In this document: piece by piece, positions 26,648-34,784 of the stretch | How the letters are laid out: each line of letters begins with the position of its first letter | Position numbering within the stretch: the first letter of the stretch is position 1 | Assembly (NCBI RefSeq): GCF_026343185.1 | Contig: NZ_JAPEMA010000003.1 | Span: 248,001 to 312,000, forward strand | Length of the DNA stretch: 64,000 nt | DNA from: Streptomyces sp. NBC_00091 | Lineage (GTDB): Bacteria; Actinomycetota; Actinomycetes; Streptomycetales; Streptomycetaceae | Direction of reading: 5' to 3' | Notes under the pieces: generated by a model | The model's input: the letters and a program-made list of their open reading frames with translations, nothing else | Databases searched by the model: none | Told to the model about the DNA's origin: nothing | Translations under genes and position numbers: made by a program

Positions 26648-27825
26648 GCACAGTCCTCCTGGCGGCGGTCGTGCTGACCGCCGCCCTGGCCCTGGGCGTA
26701 CTGCTGCTGCTCCGCACGCGGCTGCTCGCCCGCCGCACCACCGCCTCGGCGTACTTCGCCGCGGCGGTGGCGTGCGCGGCCCTGGCCGGGACCCTCGGCG
26801 GGCCGCTGCTGCCGGCCGGCGGGGCGCAGCGTGCGTCGGCCGGGCCGCTGCTGGGCTCGCTCGGGATGGGCGGCGAGCAGGTGCCGGTGCTGGTGGTGCC
26901 GAACCGGCCGGGCTACAACCTGGTGGGCGTCGCCGCCCCCGAAGCCTCGGCCGGAACCGACCGGGAGCGGCTCGTGAAGGGCGGGCAGCGGCCCGGCTCG
27001 GCGCTGACGTGGGTCCCGGTCGAACTGCCGGCCGGGCCCGGGCAGGTGTGGGTCTCCGCCGGCGGGTCGCTCGCCCCGCTCGCGGTGGACACGGGCCGCG
27101 CGGGCGGCGGGGCCGCGCCGGCCGGGCTGAGCGGCGCCGACGGGCCGGAGTGCGCGAGCGCCGCCGCCGGGGCGGTGCTGGGCGGCAGTGCGAAAGCCCC
27201 GTCCGGCTGCCCGTCCGACGCCCTGACGGAGGCGGACGCGGCCGCACTGCGGGAGACCGTGGGCTTCCTCGCCGGGCGCGGGGCCCGCTCCCTGGCCCTG
27301 GTCGAGGACGACTCCCCGCGCGGGCGGGCCGCGGCCGCCGAGGTGCGGGGCGCGGCGGCCCGCGCGGGGATCTCCGTGGGGAAGCCGGACTCGACCCGGC
27401 AGCCGCTGGTCGTGACCTCCGGCTGGGCGGGCGCGGACACCGCCGTACGCGATGTCGAGGCGGGGCGCAGCGTCGCCGAGGGCAGCTACCTGGCGCCCTG
27501 GCTGCTGACCGCGCCGCTGCTCTCGCCGAGCGCGGGCCAGCTCATCCCGCTGCGGTACGCGCCGAACGGCCCGGCCGCGGTGGAGTACGTGGCGGCGCTC
27601 GGCGCCCGCCTCCCCGGCGAGGTGCCCACCGCCGCCGGGTACGAGGCCTGGCGCCGGGCGCGCGGGTCGGCCGGGCCGGCGCCCGCGAAGCTCTACGCCA
27701 CCGCCGTGCTCTACGTACCCGGCAGCGGGGGTCCCGCCGCGGGCGGCGGCCACCACCACGCCGGGAACACGAGCTGGCTGCCCAGCGGAATGATCGTCCC
27801 GGTCTCGAACCTCGGCACCACCTGA
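26644..27825 (+). CDS. Membrane-anchored protein of unknown function with a periplasmic-binding-like domain
   Basis: A 393-residue protein, GTG start overlapping the SBP56-like stop (GTGA). Two hydrophobic segments lie at about 3-24 and 36-58, then an extracellular part. Residues about 195-340 (ETVGFLAGRGARSLALVED, EVRGAAARAGISVGKPDS, VEYVAALGARLPGE) look like an alpha/beta periplasmic-binding-protein-type fold. The C-terminus has a GGGHHHAGNTSWLP segment that could bind metal. I do not recognise a named family. Tight coupling to the upstream secreted His-rich protein suggests that the two act together outside the membrane, perhaps in metal delivery or sulfur compound handling; this is inference. 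Confidence 0.55.
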   Translation: MSTVLLAAVVLTAALALGVLLLLRTRLLARRTTASAYFAAAVACAALAGTLGGPLLPAGGAQRASAGPLLGSLGMGGEQVPVLVVPNRPGYNLVGVAAPEASAGTDRERLVKGGQRPGSALTWVPVELPAGPGQVWVSAGGSLAPLAVDTGRAGGGAAPAGLSGADGPECASAAAGAVLGGSAKAPSGCPSDALTEADAAALRETVGFLAGRGARSLALVEDDSPRGRAAAAEVRGAAARAGISVGKPDSTRQPLVVTSGWAGADTAVRDVEAGRSVAEGSYLAPWLLTAPLLSPSAGQLIPLRYAPNGPAAVEYVAALGARLPGEVPTAAGYEAWRRARGSAGPAPAKLYATAVLYVPGSGGPAAGGGHHHAGNTSWLPSGMIVPVSNLGTT

Positions 27826-27839
27826 CAAGGAGCAGGACA

Positions 27840-29549
27840 ATGACGGAGACAGTCGCCGCGCCGCCGGTCCGGACCGCCAGAACCGCGCGCCCCGCCGCCG
27901 CCAAGCGCCCCGAGGGACAGTGGGCGCTGGGCGAGCGGGAACCGCTCAACTCCAACGAGGAGTTCAAGGCGGTCGAGGACCCCCTTCTCGTCCGGGAGCG
28001 CATCGAGAAGGTCTATTCCCGCGAAGGCTTCGCCAGCATCGACCCCGACGACCTGCGCGGCCGGATGCGCTGGTGGGGGCTGTACACCCAGCGCAAGCCC
28101 GGCATCGACGGCGGGAAGACGGGCTCGCTCGCCCCGGAGGAGCTGGAGGACGAGCACTTCATGATGCGGGTGCGCAGTGACGGCGGCACCCTGGACGCGG
28201 CCCAGCTGCGGGCCATCGCCGACATCTCGATGCGCTTCGCCCGCAACACCGCCGACGTCACCGACCGGCAGAACATCCAGCTGCACTGGGTGCGGATCGA
28301 GGACGTGCCGGCGATCTGGCGGCGGCTGGAGGAGGTCGGCCTGTCGACGACCGAGGCCTGCGGGGACTGCCCGCGCGTGATCGTCGGGTCTCCGGTGGCG
28401 GGGGTGGGCGCCGACGAGGTGCTCGACGCGACCCCGGCCGTACGGGAGATCGCCGCCCGGTACGTGGGCGACCCCTCCCTCTCCAACCTGCCGCGCAAGT
28501 ACAAGTCGGCGGTGTCCTGGCTACCCGACATCCCGTACGAGATCAACGACCTGGCCTTCCTGGGCGCCGTCCACCCCGAACACGGGCCGGGCTTCGGCAT
28601 GTGGGTGGGCGGCGGGCTGTCGACGGTGCCGATCCTGGCGCAGCACGTCGGGGTCTGGGTCCCGCTGGACGAGGTCCCGGACGTGTGGGTGGCGGTGGCC
28701 CGCCTCTTCCGCGACTACGGCTACCGGCGGCTGCGGGGCCGGGCCCGGCTGAAGTTCCTGGTCGCCGACTGGGGCGTGGAGAAGTTCCGCCGGGTGCTGG
28801 AGGAGGAGTACCTGGGCCGCCCCCTCCTCGACGGCCCGGCCCCCTCGCTCCCCCCGGCCCCGATCGACCACATCGGCGTACACCCGCAGCGGGACGGCCT
28901 GTCGTACGTGGGCGCGGCGCCGGTCGCGGGCCGCCTCTCCGGCACCAAGCTGGCGGCACTGGCCGACCTGGCCGAACGCCACGGCAGCGGCCGGGTGCGG
29001 CTGACCCCGTACCAGAAGCTCCTCGTCCTGGACGTGGCCGACCCGGAGCCGCTGATCGCCGACCTGGCGGAGATCGGCCTCCAGGCCCGCCCCTCGCCGT
29101 GGCGGCGCAACACGATGGCCTGCACGGGGATCGAGTACTGCAAGCTGGCGATCGTCGAGACGAAGGAGCGGGCCGCCACTCTGGTCGCGGAGCTGGAGAA
29201 GCGCCTGGCCGGCGAGGACGTCGGGGCGGGCCTCACCATCAACGTGAACGGCTGCCCCAACTCGTGCGCCCGTACGCAGGTCGCGGACATCGGCCTCAAG
29301 GGCCAGCTCGTCGCGGACGAGGACGGCCGCCAGGTCGAGGGCTTCCAGGTCCACCTGGGCGGCAGCCTGTCCCTCTCATCGGACCAGGAGGGCGGCTTCG
29401 GCAAGAAGCTCCGCGGCCTGAAGACAACGGCGGCGGACCTCCCGGACTACGTGGAACGCCTCACCCGCGCCTACCTCACGGGCCGCACGAACCCCTCGGA
29501 ACCCTTCACGTCCTGGGTCGCCCGCTGCGACGAATCCGCCCTCCAGTAG
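27840..29549 (+). CDS. sirA: Ferredoxin-dependent sulfite reductase (siroheme/[4Fe-4S])
   Basis: A 569-residue assimilatory reductase turning sulfite into sulfide with six electrons from ferredoxin. The cluster/siroheme cysteines are C-X5-C in ACTGIEYCKLAI and C-X3-C in NGCPNSCARTQ. RFARNTADVTDRQNIQLHWV and the TTEACGDCPRVIV segment match actinobacterial SirA/NirA proteins; nitrite reductases of the same fold are the alternative, but the cys locus argues for sulfite. ATG at 27840 has AAGGAG upstream. A separate siroheme chelatase gene lies at 17555. Confidence 0.93.
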   Translation: MTETVAAPPVRTARTARPAAAKRPEGQWALGEREPLNSNEEFKAVEDPLLVRERIEKVYSREGFASIDPDDLRGRMRWWGLYTQRKPGIDGGKTGSLAPEELEDEHFMMRVRSDGGTLDAAQLRAIADISMRFARNTADVTDRQNIQLHWVRIEDVPAIWRRLEEVGLSTTEACGDCPRVIVGSPVAGVGADEVLDATPAVREIAARYVGDPSLSNLPRKYKSAVSWLPDIPYEINDLAFLGAVHPEHGPGFGMWVGGGLSTVPILAQHVGVWVPLDEVPDVWVAVARLFRDYGYRRLRGRARLKFLVADWGVEKFRRVLEEEYLGRPLLDGPAPSLPPAPIDHIGVHPQRDGLSYVGAAPVAGRLSGTKLAALADLAERHGSGRVRLTPYQKLLVLDVADPEPLIADLAEIGLQARPSPWRRNTMACTGIEYCKLAIVETKERAATLVAELEKRLAGEDVGAGLTINVNGCPNSCARTQVADIGLKGQLVADEDGRQVEGFQVHLGGSLSLSSDQEGGFGKKLRGLKTTAADLPDYVERLTRAYLTGRTNPSEPFTSWVARCDESALQ

Positions 29550-29573
29550 CCCCCGGGCCCATGCGGCCGGGGG
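29550..29573. terminator. Short hairpin between convergent sirA and the Pro/Thr-repeat gene
   Basis: CCCCCGG pairs with CCGGGGG across a ten-base loop in the 28-base space between the two stop codons. Probably a weak bidirectional terminator. Confidence 0.4.
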
Positions 29574-29577
29574 TCTA

Positions 29578-30192
29578 CTACTTCACCACCAGGGGCCCGG
29601 AAGTCGGCGACACCCCCGTGGGACTCGCCGTCGGCACCGGCGCGCGGGTCGGGCCCGGGGTGTACGTGGGGCCCGGCGTCGAAGTCGGCGTTCCGGCCGG
29701 GACCGGCGTACATGTCGGGCTCAGCGTGGGAGCCGGCGTGTAGACCGGGACCGGCGTCGGAGTCGCCGAGTACGCCGGAACCGGCGTCGCGGTCGGCGAG
29801 TACGTCGGAACCGGCATGTACGTAGGAGCCGGCGTGTACGTAGGCACCGGCGTCGCGGTCGGCGAGTACGTCGGAACCGGCGTCGGAGTCGGCGAGTAGG
29901 TCGGAACCGGCGTGTACGTCGGATCAGGCATCGCGGTCGGCGAGTACGTCGGAACCGGCATGTACGTCGGAGGAGCCGGCATCGCGGTCGGCGAGTACGT
30001 CGGAACCGCCGTGGACGTGGGGCTCGGCGTCGGGAGCGGCGCGCGGGTCGGAGCCTGCGTGCATGTGGGGCTCGATATCGGAGCCGACGTCGTGGTGTAG
30101 GCCTGGGCCATGCCGGTCGCGAGAGCGAAGCCGGCAACTACGCCGGACACGGCAACAGCAGCCGCGAGTCCACGAACTCGGTGAGTGCGCAT
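29578..30192 (-). CDS. Secreted Pro/Thr-rich tandem-repeat protein
   Basis: A 204-residue protein with a signal peptide (MRTHRVRGLAAAVAVSGVVAGFALATGMAQA) and then an almost pure Pro/Thr/Tyr/Ala/Ser repeat, with units such as PTYSPTATPV and PTYTPVPTYMPV, two cysteines (SPTCTQ, SPTCTPV) and a GPLVVK ending. The repeats are also visible in DNA, in units of roughly 30 bases. The ATG at 30192 follows a G-rich stretch and was preferred to 30237. No enzymatic domain. Likely an extended, possibly glycosylated, surface or cell-wall linker protein. Not recognised beyond that. Confidence 0.65.
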   Translation of the reverse strand: MRTHRVRGLAAAVAVSGVVAGFALATGMAQAYTTTSAPISSPTCTQAPTRAPLPTPSPTSTAVPTYSPTAMPAPPTYMPVPTYSPTAMPDPTYTPVPTYSPTPTPVPTYSPTATPVPTYTPAPTYMPVPTYSPTATPVPAYSATPTPVPVYTPAPTLSPTCTPVPAGTPTSTPGPTYTPGPTRAPVPTASPTGVSPTSGPLVVK

Positions 30193-30345
30193 GTAGGTTC
30201 CCCCCTGGTCAATATGCCCGGCACTATCGCCCGGCATGATCCAAAGAGAGCCAACACCGTCCGTCGCCGACCCGCAACGGGCTTACGAACCGTTCCACCG
30301 GCCGACCGGGTTGGATGCCGTCGTCGTCGTGTGGCCGAACGGGAT

Positions 30346-30702
30346 TCAGAGGGCGCCGGCGATGTCGTCGCGCATGGCGCGCAGGGCCTTGAGGCGAGGG
30401 GTCAGCTCCTGGATACGGGCCACCGCGAGCGACTCCAGGTGGGGGTCGCCGCCGAAGACGCCGCTGCGCCGCCAGCACTAGACCGGGTCGTGCTGCACCG
30501 CCCACCCGGAGCAGCAGAGTCGGCAGTCAGCCATGGGGCCGCCGTACCTGATCGCGATCGGGGCGGGCATGCCGCACCCGGCGCATGGTGCGTGCGCGTT
30601 CATGCACGCACCATTGGGATGTGCTTCGGATGCCTCGACCTCCAGCATCAGCCGGAAGAAGTCGAAGGCCTCACGCTCCATACGGTCTTGGTCGTACGTC
30701 AC
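30346..30702 (-). pseudogene. Small Cys-rich conserved protein interrupted by an in-frame amber codon
   Basis: Reading from ATG 30702 gives 74 residues with four or more cysteines in zinc-ribbon-like spacing (CAGCGMPAP, CRLCCSGW), then TAG at 30480-30478. The same frame continues for 43 residues with typical GC-rich codons, starting CWRRSGVFGGDPHLESL and ending RAMRDDIAGAL before TGA at 30348-30346. The tail is plainly former or current coding sequence. Either the gene is a recent nonsense mutant, or the short form is functional, or the base is a sequencing error. Function unknown. It is last of a row of three small genes transcribed away from the XRE-type regulator. Confidence 0.6.
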
Positions 30703-30727
30703 TTTGGTCCTCCCCGTGGACGCGTGG

Positions 30728-30934
30728 TCAGGCGGGCTCGACGTTGCCGACGGCGGTCGTGAACTCGCGGCCGGACGCGCCCCGGATGTACGCGAGCTCC
30801 GACCAGCGCTCGATGCCGGTGTCGGAGACGTTCTCGTTGATCACGGCCATCAGCTCGCCCTCGGTACCGGACGCGATGTCGCGCACCCGGCGGCGCAGCA
30901 GCCGGTGCGGCACGTACTCGTACTGTTCACTCAT
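30728..30934 (-). CDS. Small conserved protein of unknown function
   Basis: A 68-residue protein (YEYVPHRLLRRRVRDIASG at the start, NENVSDTGIERWSELAYIRG and REFTTAVGNVEP towards the end). I recall similar small proteins next to XRE-type regulator genes in streptomycetes, but no function is known to me. ATG at 30934 overlaps the end of the upstream small gene by eight bases; the gene is 25 bases from the next small gene. Probably co-transcribed with both. Confidence 0.65.
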   Translation of the reverse strand: MSEQYEYVPHRLLRRRVRDIASGTEGELMAVINENVSDTGIERWSELAYIRGASGREFTTAVGNVEPA

Positions 30935-31091
30935 CCGGCACCTCCGAGGAGAGGCCGGCGAGGAACTGCTCCCATCCGGCGCGTGCCCGATCGAGCAGAT
31001 CCGCGCTGGGCAAGGACAGCGGGGCCGTGCCAGTACCCGGGCTGTCAAGGGTGTCCAAAGTCAGTACGCCGCGGGCAAGTGGGCTTTCCAA
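30927..31091 (-). CDS. Small protein of unknown function, TTG start
   Basis: A 54-residue reading frame too short for usual ORF lists. It begins at TTG 31091 with AGGGAG five bases upstream and ends at TGA 30927, overlapping the next gene by eight bases. The sequence (ESPLARGVLTLDTLDSPG, then SADLLDRARAGWEQFLAGLSSE) has GC-rich codon use, and the ending W..FLAGL resembles that of DUF397 proteins that partner XRE regulators. The resemblance is weak. Overlap and position beside an XRE-type regulator support that it is real. Confidence 0.45.
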   Translation of the reverse strand: MESPLARGVLTLDTLDSPGTGTAPLSLPSADLLDRARAGWEQFLAGLSSEVPDE

Positions 31092-31270
31092 GAGGGCTCC
31101 CTACCGTCGTCAGTGCGGGTGGCCAATCCCAGGTGTCCTCGCCTCGGGTGGCTGTGACCAGTCAACGACCGGCGGCCGTGGGGAAACAGGAAGGGTGACC
31201 TGTCGGGGCACGCCAAGCGACCGGAAAACTTTGCGTGCGCTTTGCGACCCATCTGGTGCGGAGAGTGAGG

Positions 31271-32551
31271 ATGGGGCTACGTTCCGGTGCCATGGCAGTC
31301 AACGCCGTGTTGAAGCAGAAGATGCACGATCTCGCCCTCACACAGGACGAGTTGGCAGCTCAGATGAACGTCGCTTTGCTGGAGATCACCGGGCGGCCAG
31401 GTGACATCTCCGTGCGGACGGTCCGGAACCTTCTCAGCGGAGCCACCCAGCGGCCGATCGGCCGCACCCGCAAGGCCCTTGAACAGGTTTTCGGCTGCCC
31501 GCTGCGAGACCTAGGGTTCGAGGCACGCAGCACTGCCTCACCGCCGGAGGACCCCGTGAAGCGCCGCCACTTCATCACGGCCGGGACCGCCCTGGCCTTT
31601 TCCTCAGCCCACCCCGCTCTCGCCACCCCGCGCCGGATCGGCTCCAGCGACGTCGAAGGCCTGCAACGCCGGTTCGCCGACATCATCGCGAGCGATCACC
31701 GTCACGGGGGACAACTCGGGATCGAGCAGAAGGCTGCGGCCCTCTCGGACGAAGCGTTGGTCCTCCAGAGCACCGGTACCGCCAGCCAGCGCATCCGCGG
31801 CCAGGTCTATGCCTCGGCCGCAGCTTTCCGCTCCTCCGCAATGTGGGCCGCGATCGACGGCCGTCGCTTCGAGGACGCCATCGGACACATGCAGGTCGCC
31901 CAGCAGCTCGCAGAGATGTCCGGCGACCCGTTCATCAAGTTCCGCATCTGGTCCCACGCCGGGACGATGTACCGGCACATGGGGCGTGCAGGCGACGCCG
32001 CCGCGGCCAACGAGGTGGCTCGAGGGCTCTCCATCACCCGCAGAGACCCCATGTTCGCCTCCCTCGGCCTGGCCCGGCATGCCGCGATCCACGGCTCGGC
32101 CGGGGACCGAACGGCTACTCGCCGAGCCTTCGACCACGCGCAGGACGCCATGCTCCGCGCCGACCACGGCGCACAGCGGCCGGTGTGGATGAACGCCTTC
32201 TACGATCAGGCCGAACTCGACAGCCTGGCCCTTTCCGCATATCTCACACTCGGCGATTTCGCGCGGGCCGAATTCCACGGGCATCGCTGCCTTGCGGGCC
32301 TGCGCCCGCACATGCACCGCTCGAAGGCGATCGCCACGGCCCGCGTCGCACTTGCCCAGCTCGAACAAGGTGATGTGGAGCCGGCAGTGGCCAGCGCCAT
32401 GTCCGTACCCGTCGATCAAGCGGTGCGGCACCCCCGCGTGGTCGGGATGCTCCGCACCTTCAGCAGCCGGTTGGACTTCATGGCGCAGAACACCGCCGCC
32501 GCCCAGACCTGGAACCAATACGCCCGCGACACCTGGAGGAGCATCGCATGA
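31271..32551 (+). CDS. XRE-type helix-turn-helix regulator with TPR-like C-terminal domain
   Basis: A 426-residue regulator: N-terminal helix-turn-helix (KQKMHDLALTQDELAAQMN, ISVRTVRNLLSG), then an unusual Tat-like or hydrophobic segment (KRRHFITAGTALAFSSAHPA), then helical repeats like a TPR sensor (QQLAEMSGDPFIKFRIWSHA, TMYRHMGRAGDAAAANEVAR). ATG at 31271 has GGAGAG five bases upstream; ATG 31292 (MAVNAVLK) is the alternative. The stop overlaps the first GNAT gene (ATGA). Divergent from three small genes. Probably senses a peptide or metabolite and controls the small local island. Confidence 0.75.
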   Translation: MGLRSGAMAVNAVLKQKMHDLALTQDELAAQMNVALLEITGRPGDISVRTVRNLLSGATQRPIGRTRKALEQVFGCPLRDLGFEARSTASPPEDPVKRRHFITAGTALAFSSAHPALATPRRIGSSDVEGLQRRFADIIASDHRHGGQLGIEQKAAALSDEALVLQSTGTASQRIRGQVYASAAAFRSSAMWAAIDGRRFEDAIGHMQVAQQLAEMSGDPFIKFRIWSHAGTMYRHMGRAGDAAAANEVARGLSITRRDPMFASLGLARHAAIHGSAGDRTATRRAFDHAQDAMLRADHGAQRPVWMNAFYDQAELDSLALSAYLTLGDFARAEFHGHRCLAGLRPHMHRSKAIATARVALAQLEQGDVEPAVASAMSVPVDQAVRHPRVVGMLRTFSSRLDFMAQNTAAAQTWNQYARDTWRSIA

Positions 32552-33078
32552 CGACCCGACTGCGTCGGTTCACCGAACTGGAGCAGGCCGGCGGCCCGCT
32601 CATCGAGGTGTACGCCGAGGTCCGCGCACCGTTGCTGCACCTGCCGAACTACGCGGTCTCGACCTTCGCCGACCGTCTGGAACGTCATGGCCGGGAGCCG
32701 GGTTTCGGGGCGGTGCTCGCCTTCGACGCCGACGGGCGGCCGGTCGGGTACGCGTACGGCAACACGGTGGAGGCCGGAGACCGCTGGTGGAAGCGGATCG
32801 GCGATGTGGACGCGGAATACACCAGCTCGCCGGCCTTGGCCCTCAAGGAGATCGGTGTGACGGTTCCCTACCGGGGGACGGGGCTGGCCCGGCGGGTCCA
32901 TGACGAGCTGCTGGCCGGTCGCGAGGAGCGGTACGTATCGCTCATGGTCAACCCGGCGGCCGGAGAAGGAAAGGTGCAGCGGGTCTACGAGTCGTGGGGC
33001 TACGAGGCGATCGGGGCCGTCCAGCCCTCCCCGGACTCGCCCGTGCTCACCGCGATGGTCCGGCCGTTGAACTCGTGA
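32548..33078 (+). CDS. GNAT family N-acetyltransferase (first of three)
   Basis: A 176-residue GNAT. The acetyl-CoA-binding motif A is LKEIGVTVPYRGTGLARRVHDELL and motif B is VQRVYESWGYEAIG. ATG overlaps the regulator stop by four bases. The C-terminal RPLNS codons contain a 15-base stretch that recurs at 34147. Substrate unknown; such enzymes acetylate small amines or protein N-termini. Confidence 0.85.
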   Translation: MTTRLRRFTELEQAGGPLIEVYAEVRAPLLHLPNYAVSTFADRLERHGREPGFGAVLAFDADGRPVGYAYGNTVEAGDRWWKRIGDVDAEYTSSPALALKEIGVTVPYRGTGLARRVHDELLAGREERYVSLMVNPAAGEGKVQRVYESWGYEAIGAVQPSPDSPVLTAMVRPLNS

Positions 33079-33097
33079 TGTGAGGGAGTGGTGCCGC

Positions 33098-33613
33098 GTG
33101 ACCATCGAAATAAAGCGCTACAGCCACGACGATCTCAGCAACATCCGGCAGACCCTGTTGGACGTCCACGAGGACGCGTACGCGGATCGCCGGCACGAGG
33201 AGTTCGTGCAGCGCTTCCCCTGGTTCGTGGATCACTGGGGTGGGAATCCCGGCTTCGCCTGCGTGATCGCCTGGCAGGGCCCCGTCCCGGTCGGCTTCTC
33301 CTACGGCGCTCCCGCCACCCCTGGGAGGGAGTGGTGGCAGGGGCACCTCGACACCCCGCCGGAGCGGGCCGACACGTTCTCCGTCTCCGAGCTGATGGTG
33401 CGCCCGAAGTGGCGGAAGACCGGGCTTGGGCCGCGCCTGCACGACGCGCTCCTCGAAGGGCGGCCGGAGGCGTTGGCGGTCCTCACCGTGGACACGAAAC
33501 GGCCCCGGCTCCAGACGATGTACGAACGCTGGGGTTACCGGAAGATCGGGGAGAACCAGCCCTTCGCGGATTCACCGGTGTACGCGGTCATGATGAACAC
33601 CCTGACCGGCTAG
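33098..33613 (+). CDS. GNAT family N-acetyltransferase (second of three)
   Basis: A 171-residue GNAT: SELMVRPKWRKTGLGPRLHDALL is the acetyl-CoA loop and TMYERWGYRKIGENQPF the C-terminal motif. GTG at 33098 has GGGAG nine bases upstream; GTG 33080 is possible. The protein is clearly paralogous to the third GNAT (LLDVHEDAYADR..WFVDHW against LLDVHDAVYANDP..YFVDLW). Substrate unknown. Confidence 0.83.
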   Translation: MTIEIKRYSHDDLSNIRQTLLDVHEDAYADRRHEEFVQRFPWFVDHWGGNPGFACVIAWQGPVPVGFSYGAPATPGREWWQGHLDTPPERADTFSVSELMVRPKWRKTGLGPRLHDALLEGRPEALAVLTVDTKRPRLQTMYERWGYRKIGENQPFADSPVYAVMMNTLTG

Positions 33614-33653
33614 TGATGGCGCCGCCTCGCGGCCGGAGGGGAGGAGAAACGCG

Positions 33654-34127
33654 ATGCGCGTAGGCATCACCGGCCACCGTGGACTGAACGCCCAGGTGGA
33701 ACAGAAGGTACGCGACCTGCTCGAAGGCGCGGTGAGCAGTCACGACGGCGCCGACCTGGTGGGCGTCTCCTGCATCGCGGACGGCCCCGATGCCTGGTTC
33801 GCAGAGTACGTCCTCGCCCATGGCGGCCGCCTGGAGGTGGTGCTTCCCGCGGAGCAGTACCGCGAGGGCCTGCCCGCGCAGCACTGGCCGGTATACGACA
33901 AGCTGATGAGCCGAGCCTCCGAGGTGCACCGCACAGGTATGGCCGCCTCCGACTCAGCGGCGCACATGGCCGGTAGCGAGATCCTCGTGGGGCTGGTCGA
34001 CGAGCTGTTGGCCGTCTGGGACGGGAAGCCGGCGTGGGGATACGGGGGCACGGCAGATGTTGTCGCCTATGCCGAACGCACCGGCGTTCCGGTGCGGGTT
34101 CTCTGGCCTGAGGGGGCCAGTCGCTGA
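33654..34127 (+). CDS. SLOG/Rossmann-like nucleotide-binding protein
   Basis: A 157-residue protein starting MRVGITGHRGL, with VSCIADGPDAWFAEYVLAHGGRLEVVLP, AGSEILVGLVDELLAVWDGKPAWGYGGTADVVAYAERTGVPVRVLWP. This order (glycine loop, sensing of a nucleotide or nucleoside, GGT motif) is that of SLOG-superfamily proteins, which bind nucleotide-derived ligands. GAGGGGAGGAG precedes the ATG. It sits between two GNAT genes, so it may be part of a small stress or defence-type module. Function not established. Confidence 0.6.
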   Translation: MRVGITGHRGLNAQVEQKVRDLLEGAVSSHDGADLVGVSCIADGPDAWFAEYVLAHGGRLEVVLPAEQYREGLPAQHWPVYDKLMSRASEVHRTGMAASDSAAHMAGSEILVGLVDELLAVWDGKPAWGYGGTADVVAYAERTGVPVRVLWPEGASR

Positions 34128-34247
34128 GGGACCGGGCGCACGGCCACCGTTGAACTCGTGACGGGAGGAGCCGCTCGGGCGTGCCCCGGCCGGGCCCGTC
34201 GGAACGGCGTCGCCCGAGGCTGTGAGCTGGATCGAGGAGTCACGACG

Positions 34248-34751
34248 ATGGACCTGAAGTGGTATACGCACGCCGACGCGCAAGACGTCCGCTCCTTGCT
34301 GTTGGACGTTCACGATGCGGTGTACGCGAACGATCCCGACCCGTTCCACTCCCGCGAGCGGTTCTCCTACTTCGTTGACCTGTGGTCGGGACGCGAGGAC
34401 TGGACGTGCGTCTCGGGGTGGGAGAACGGCGGTCCGGTCGGATACGCGTACGGGTCGAAATTCAAACCGGGCGGCTGGTGGAAGGGCACGGACCGGCCCA
34501 AGGGAGTGCGCGGCCGGATCTTCGCCCTGTCAGAGCTGATGGTGATACCCCAGTGGCAGGGCACCGGCCGGGCACAGCGGATTCATGACGCCCTGGTTCA
34601 GTCGATGGACGTGGACTTCGCGACGCTCCTCGTAGACTCCACCCACTCGAAGGTGCAGGCCCTGTACGAGGGGTGGGGCTACGAGAAACGGGACGAAGCC
34701 AAGCCCTCCGACGACTCACCTGTCTACGCGGTCATGGTCCGGGATCTGTAG
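34248..34751 (+). CDS. GNAT family N-acetyltransferase (third of three)
   Basis: A 167-residue GNAT with SELMVIPQWQGTGRAQRIHDALV and LYEGWGYEKRDEAKPS. The start at 34248 has GAGGAG eight bases upstream. Paralogue of the gene at 33098. The 15-base CCGTTGAACTCGTGA copy at 34147 lies 101 bases before its start, as it does just before the second GNAT, suggesting that a gene-plus-leader block was duplicated here. Confidence 0.83.
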   Translation: MDLKWYTHADAQDVRSLLLDVHDAVYANDPDPFHSRERFSYFVDLWSGREDWTCVSGWENGGPVGYAYGSKFKPGGWWKGTDRPKGVRGRIFALSELMVIPQWQGTGRAQRIHDALVQSMDVDFATLLVDSTHSKVQALYEGWGYEKRDEAKPSDDSPVYAVMVRDL

Positions 34752-34784
34752 GCCCTGGCTGGGGAAGGCGCCGCCGACGGGGCG

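Noticed and set aside
30224..30505. Minus-strand frame of 93 codons at 30224-30505
   Set aside because: It is Arg/Pro-rich and out of frame with the clear coding tail of the interrupted Cys-rich gene.
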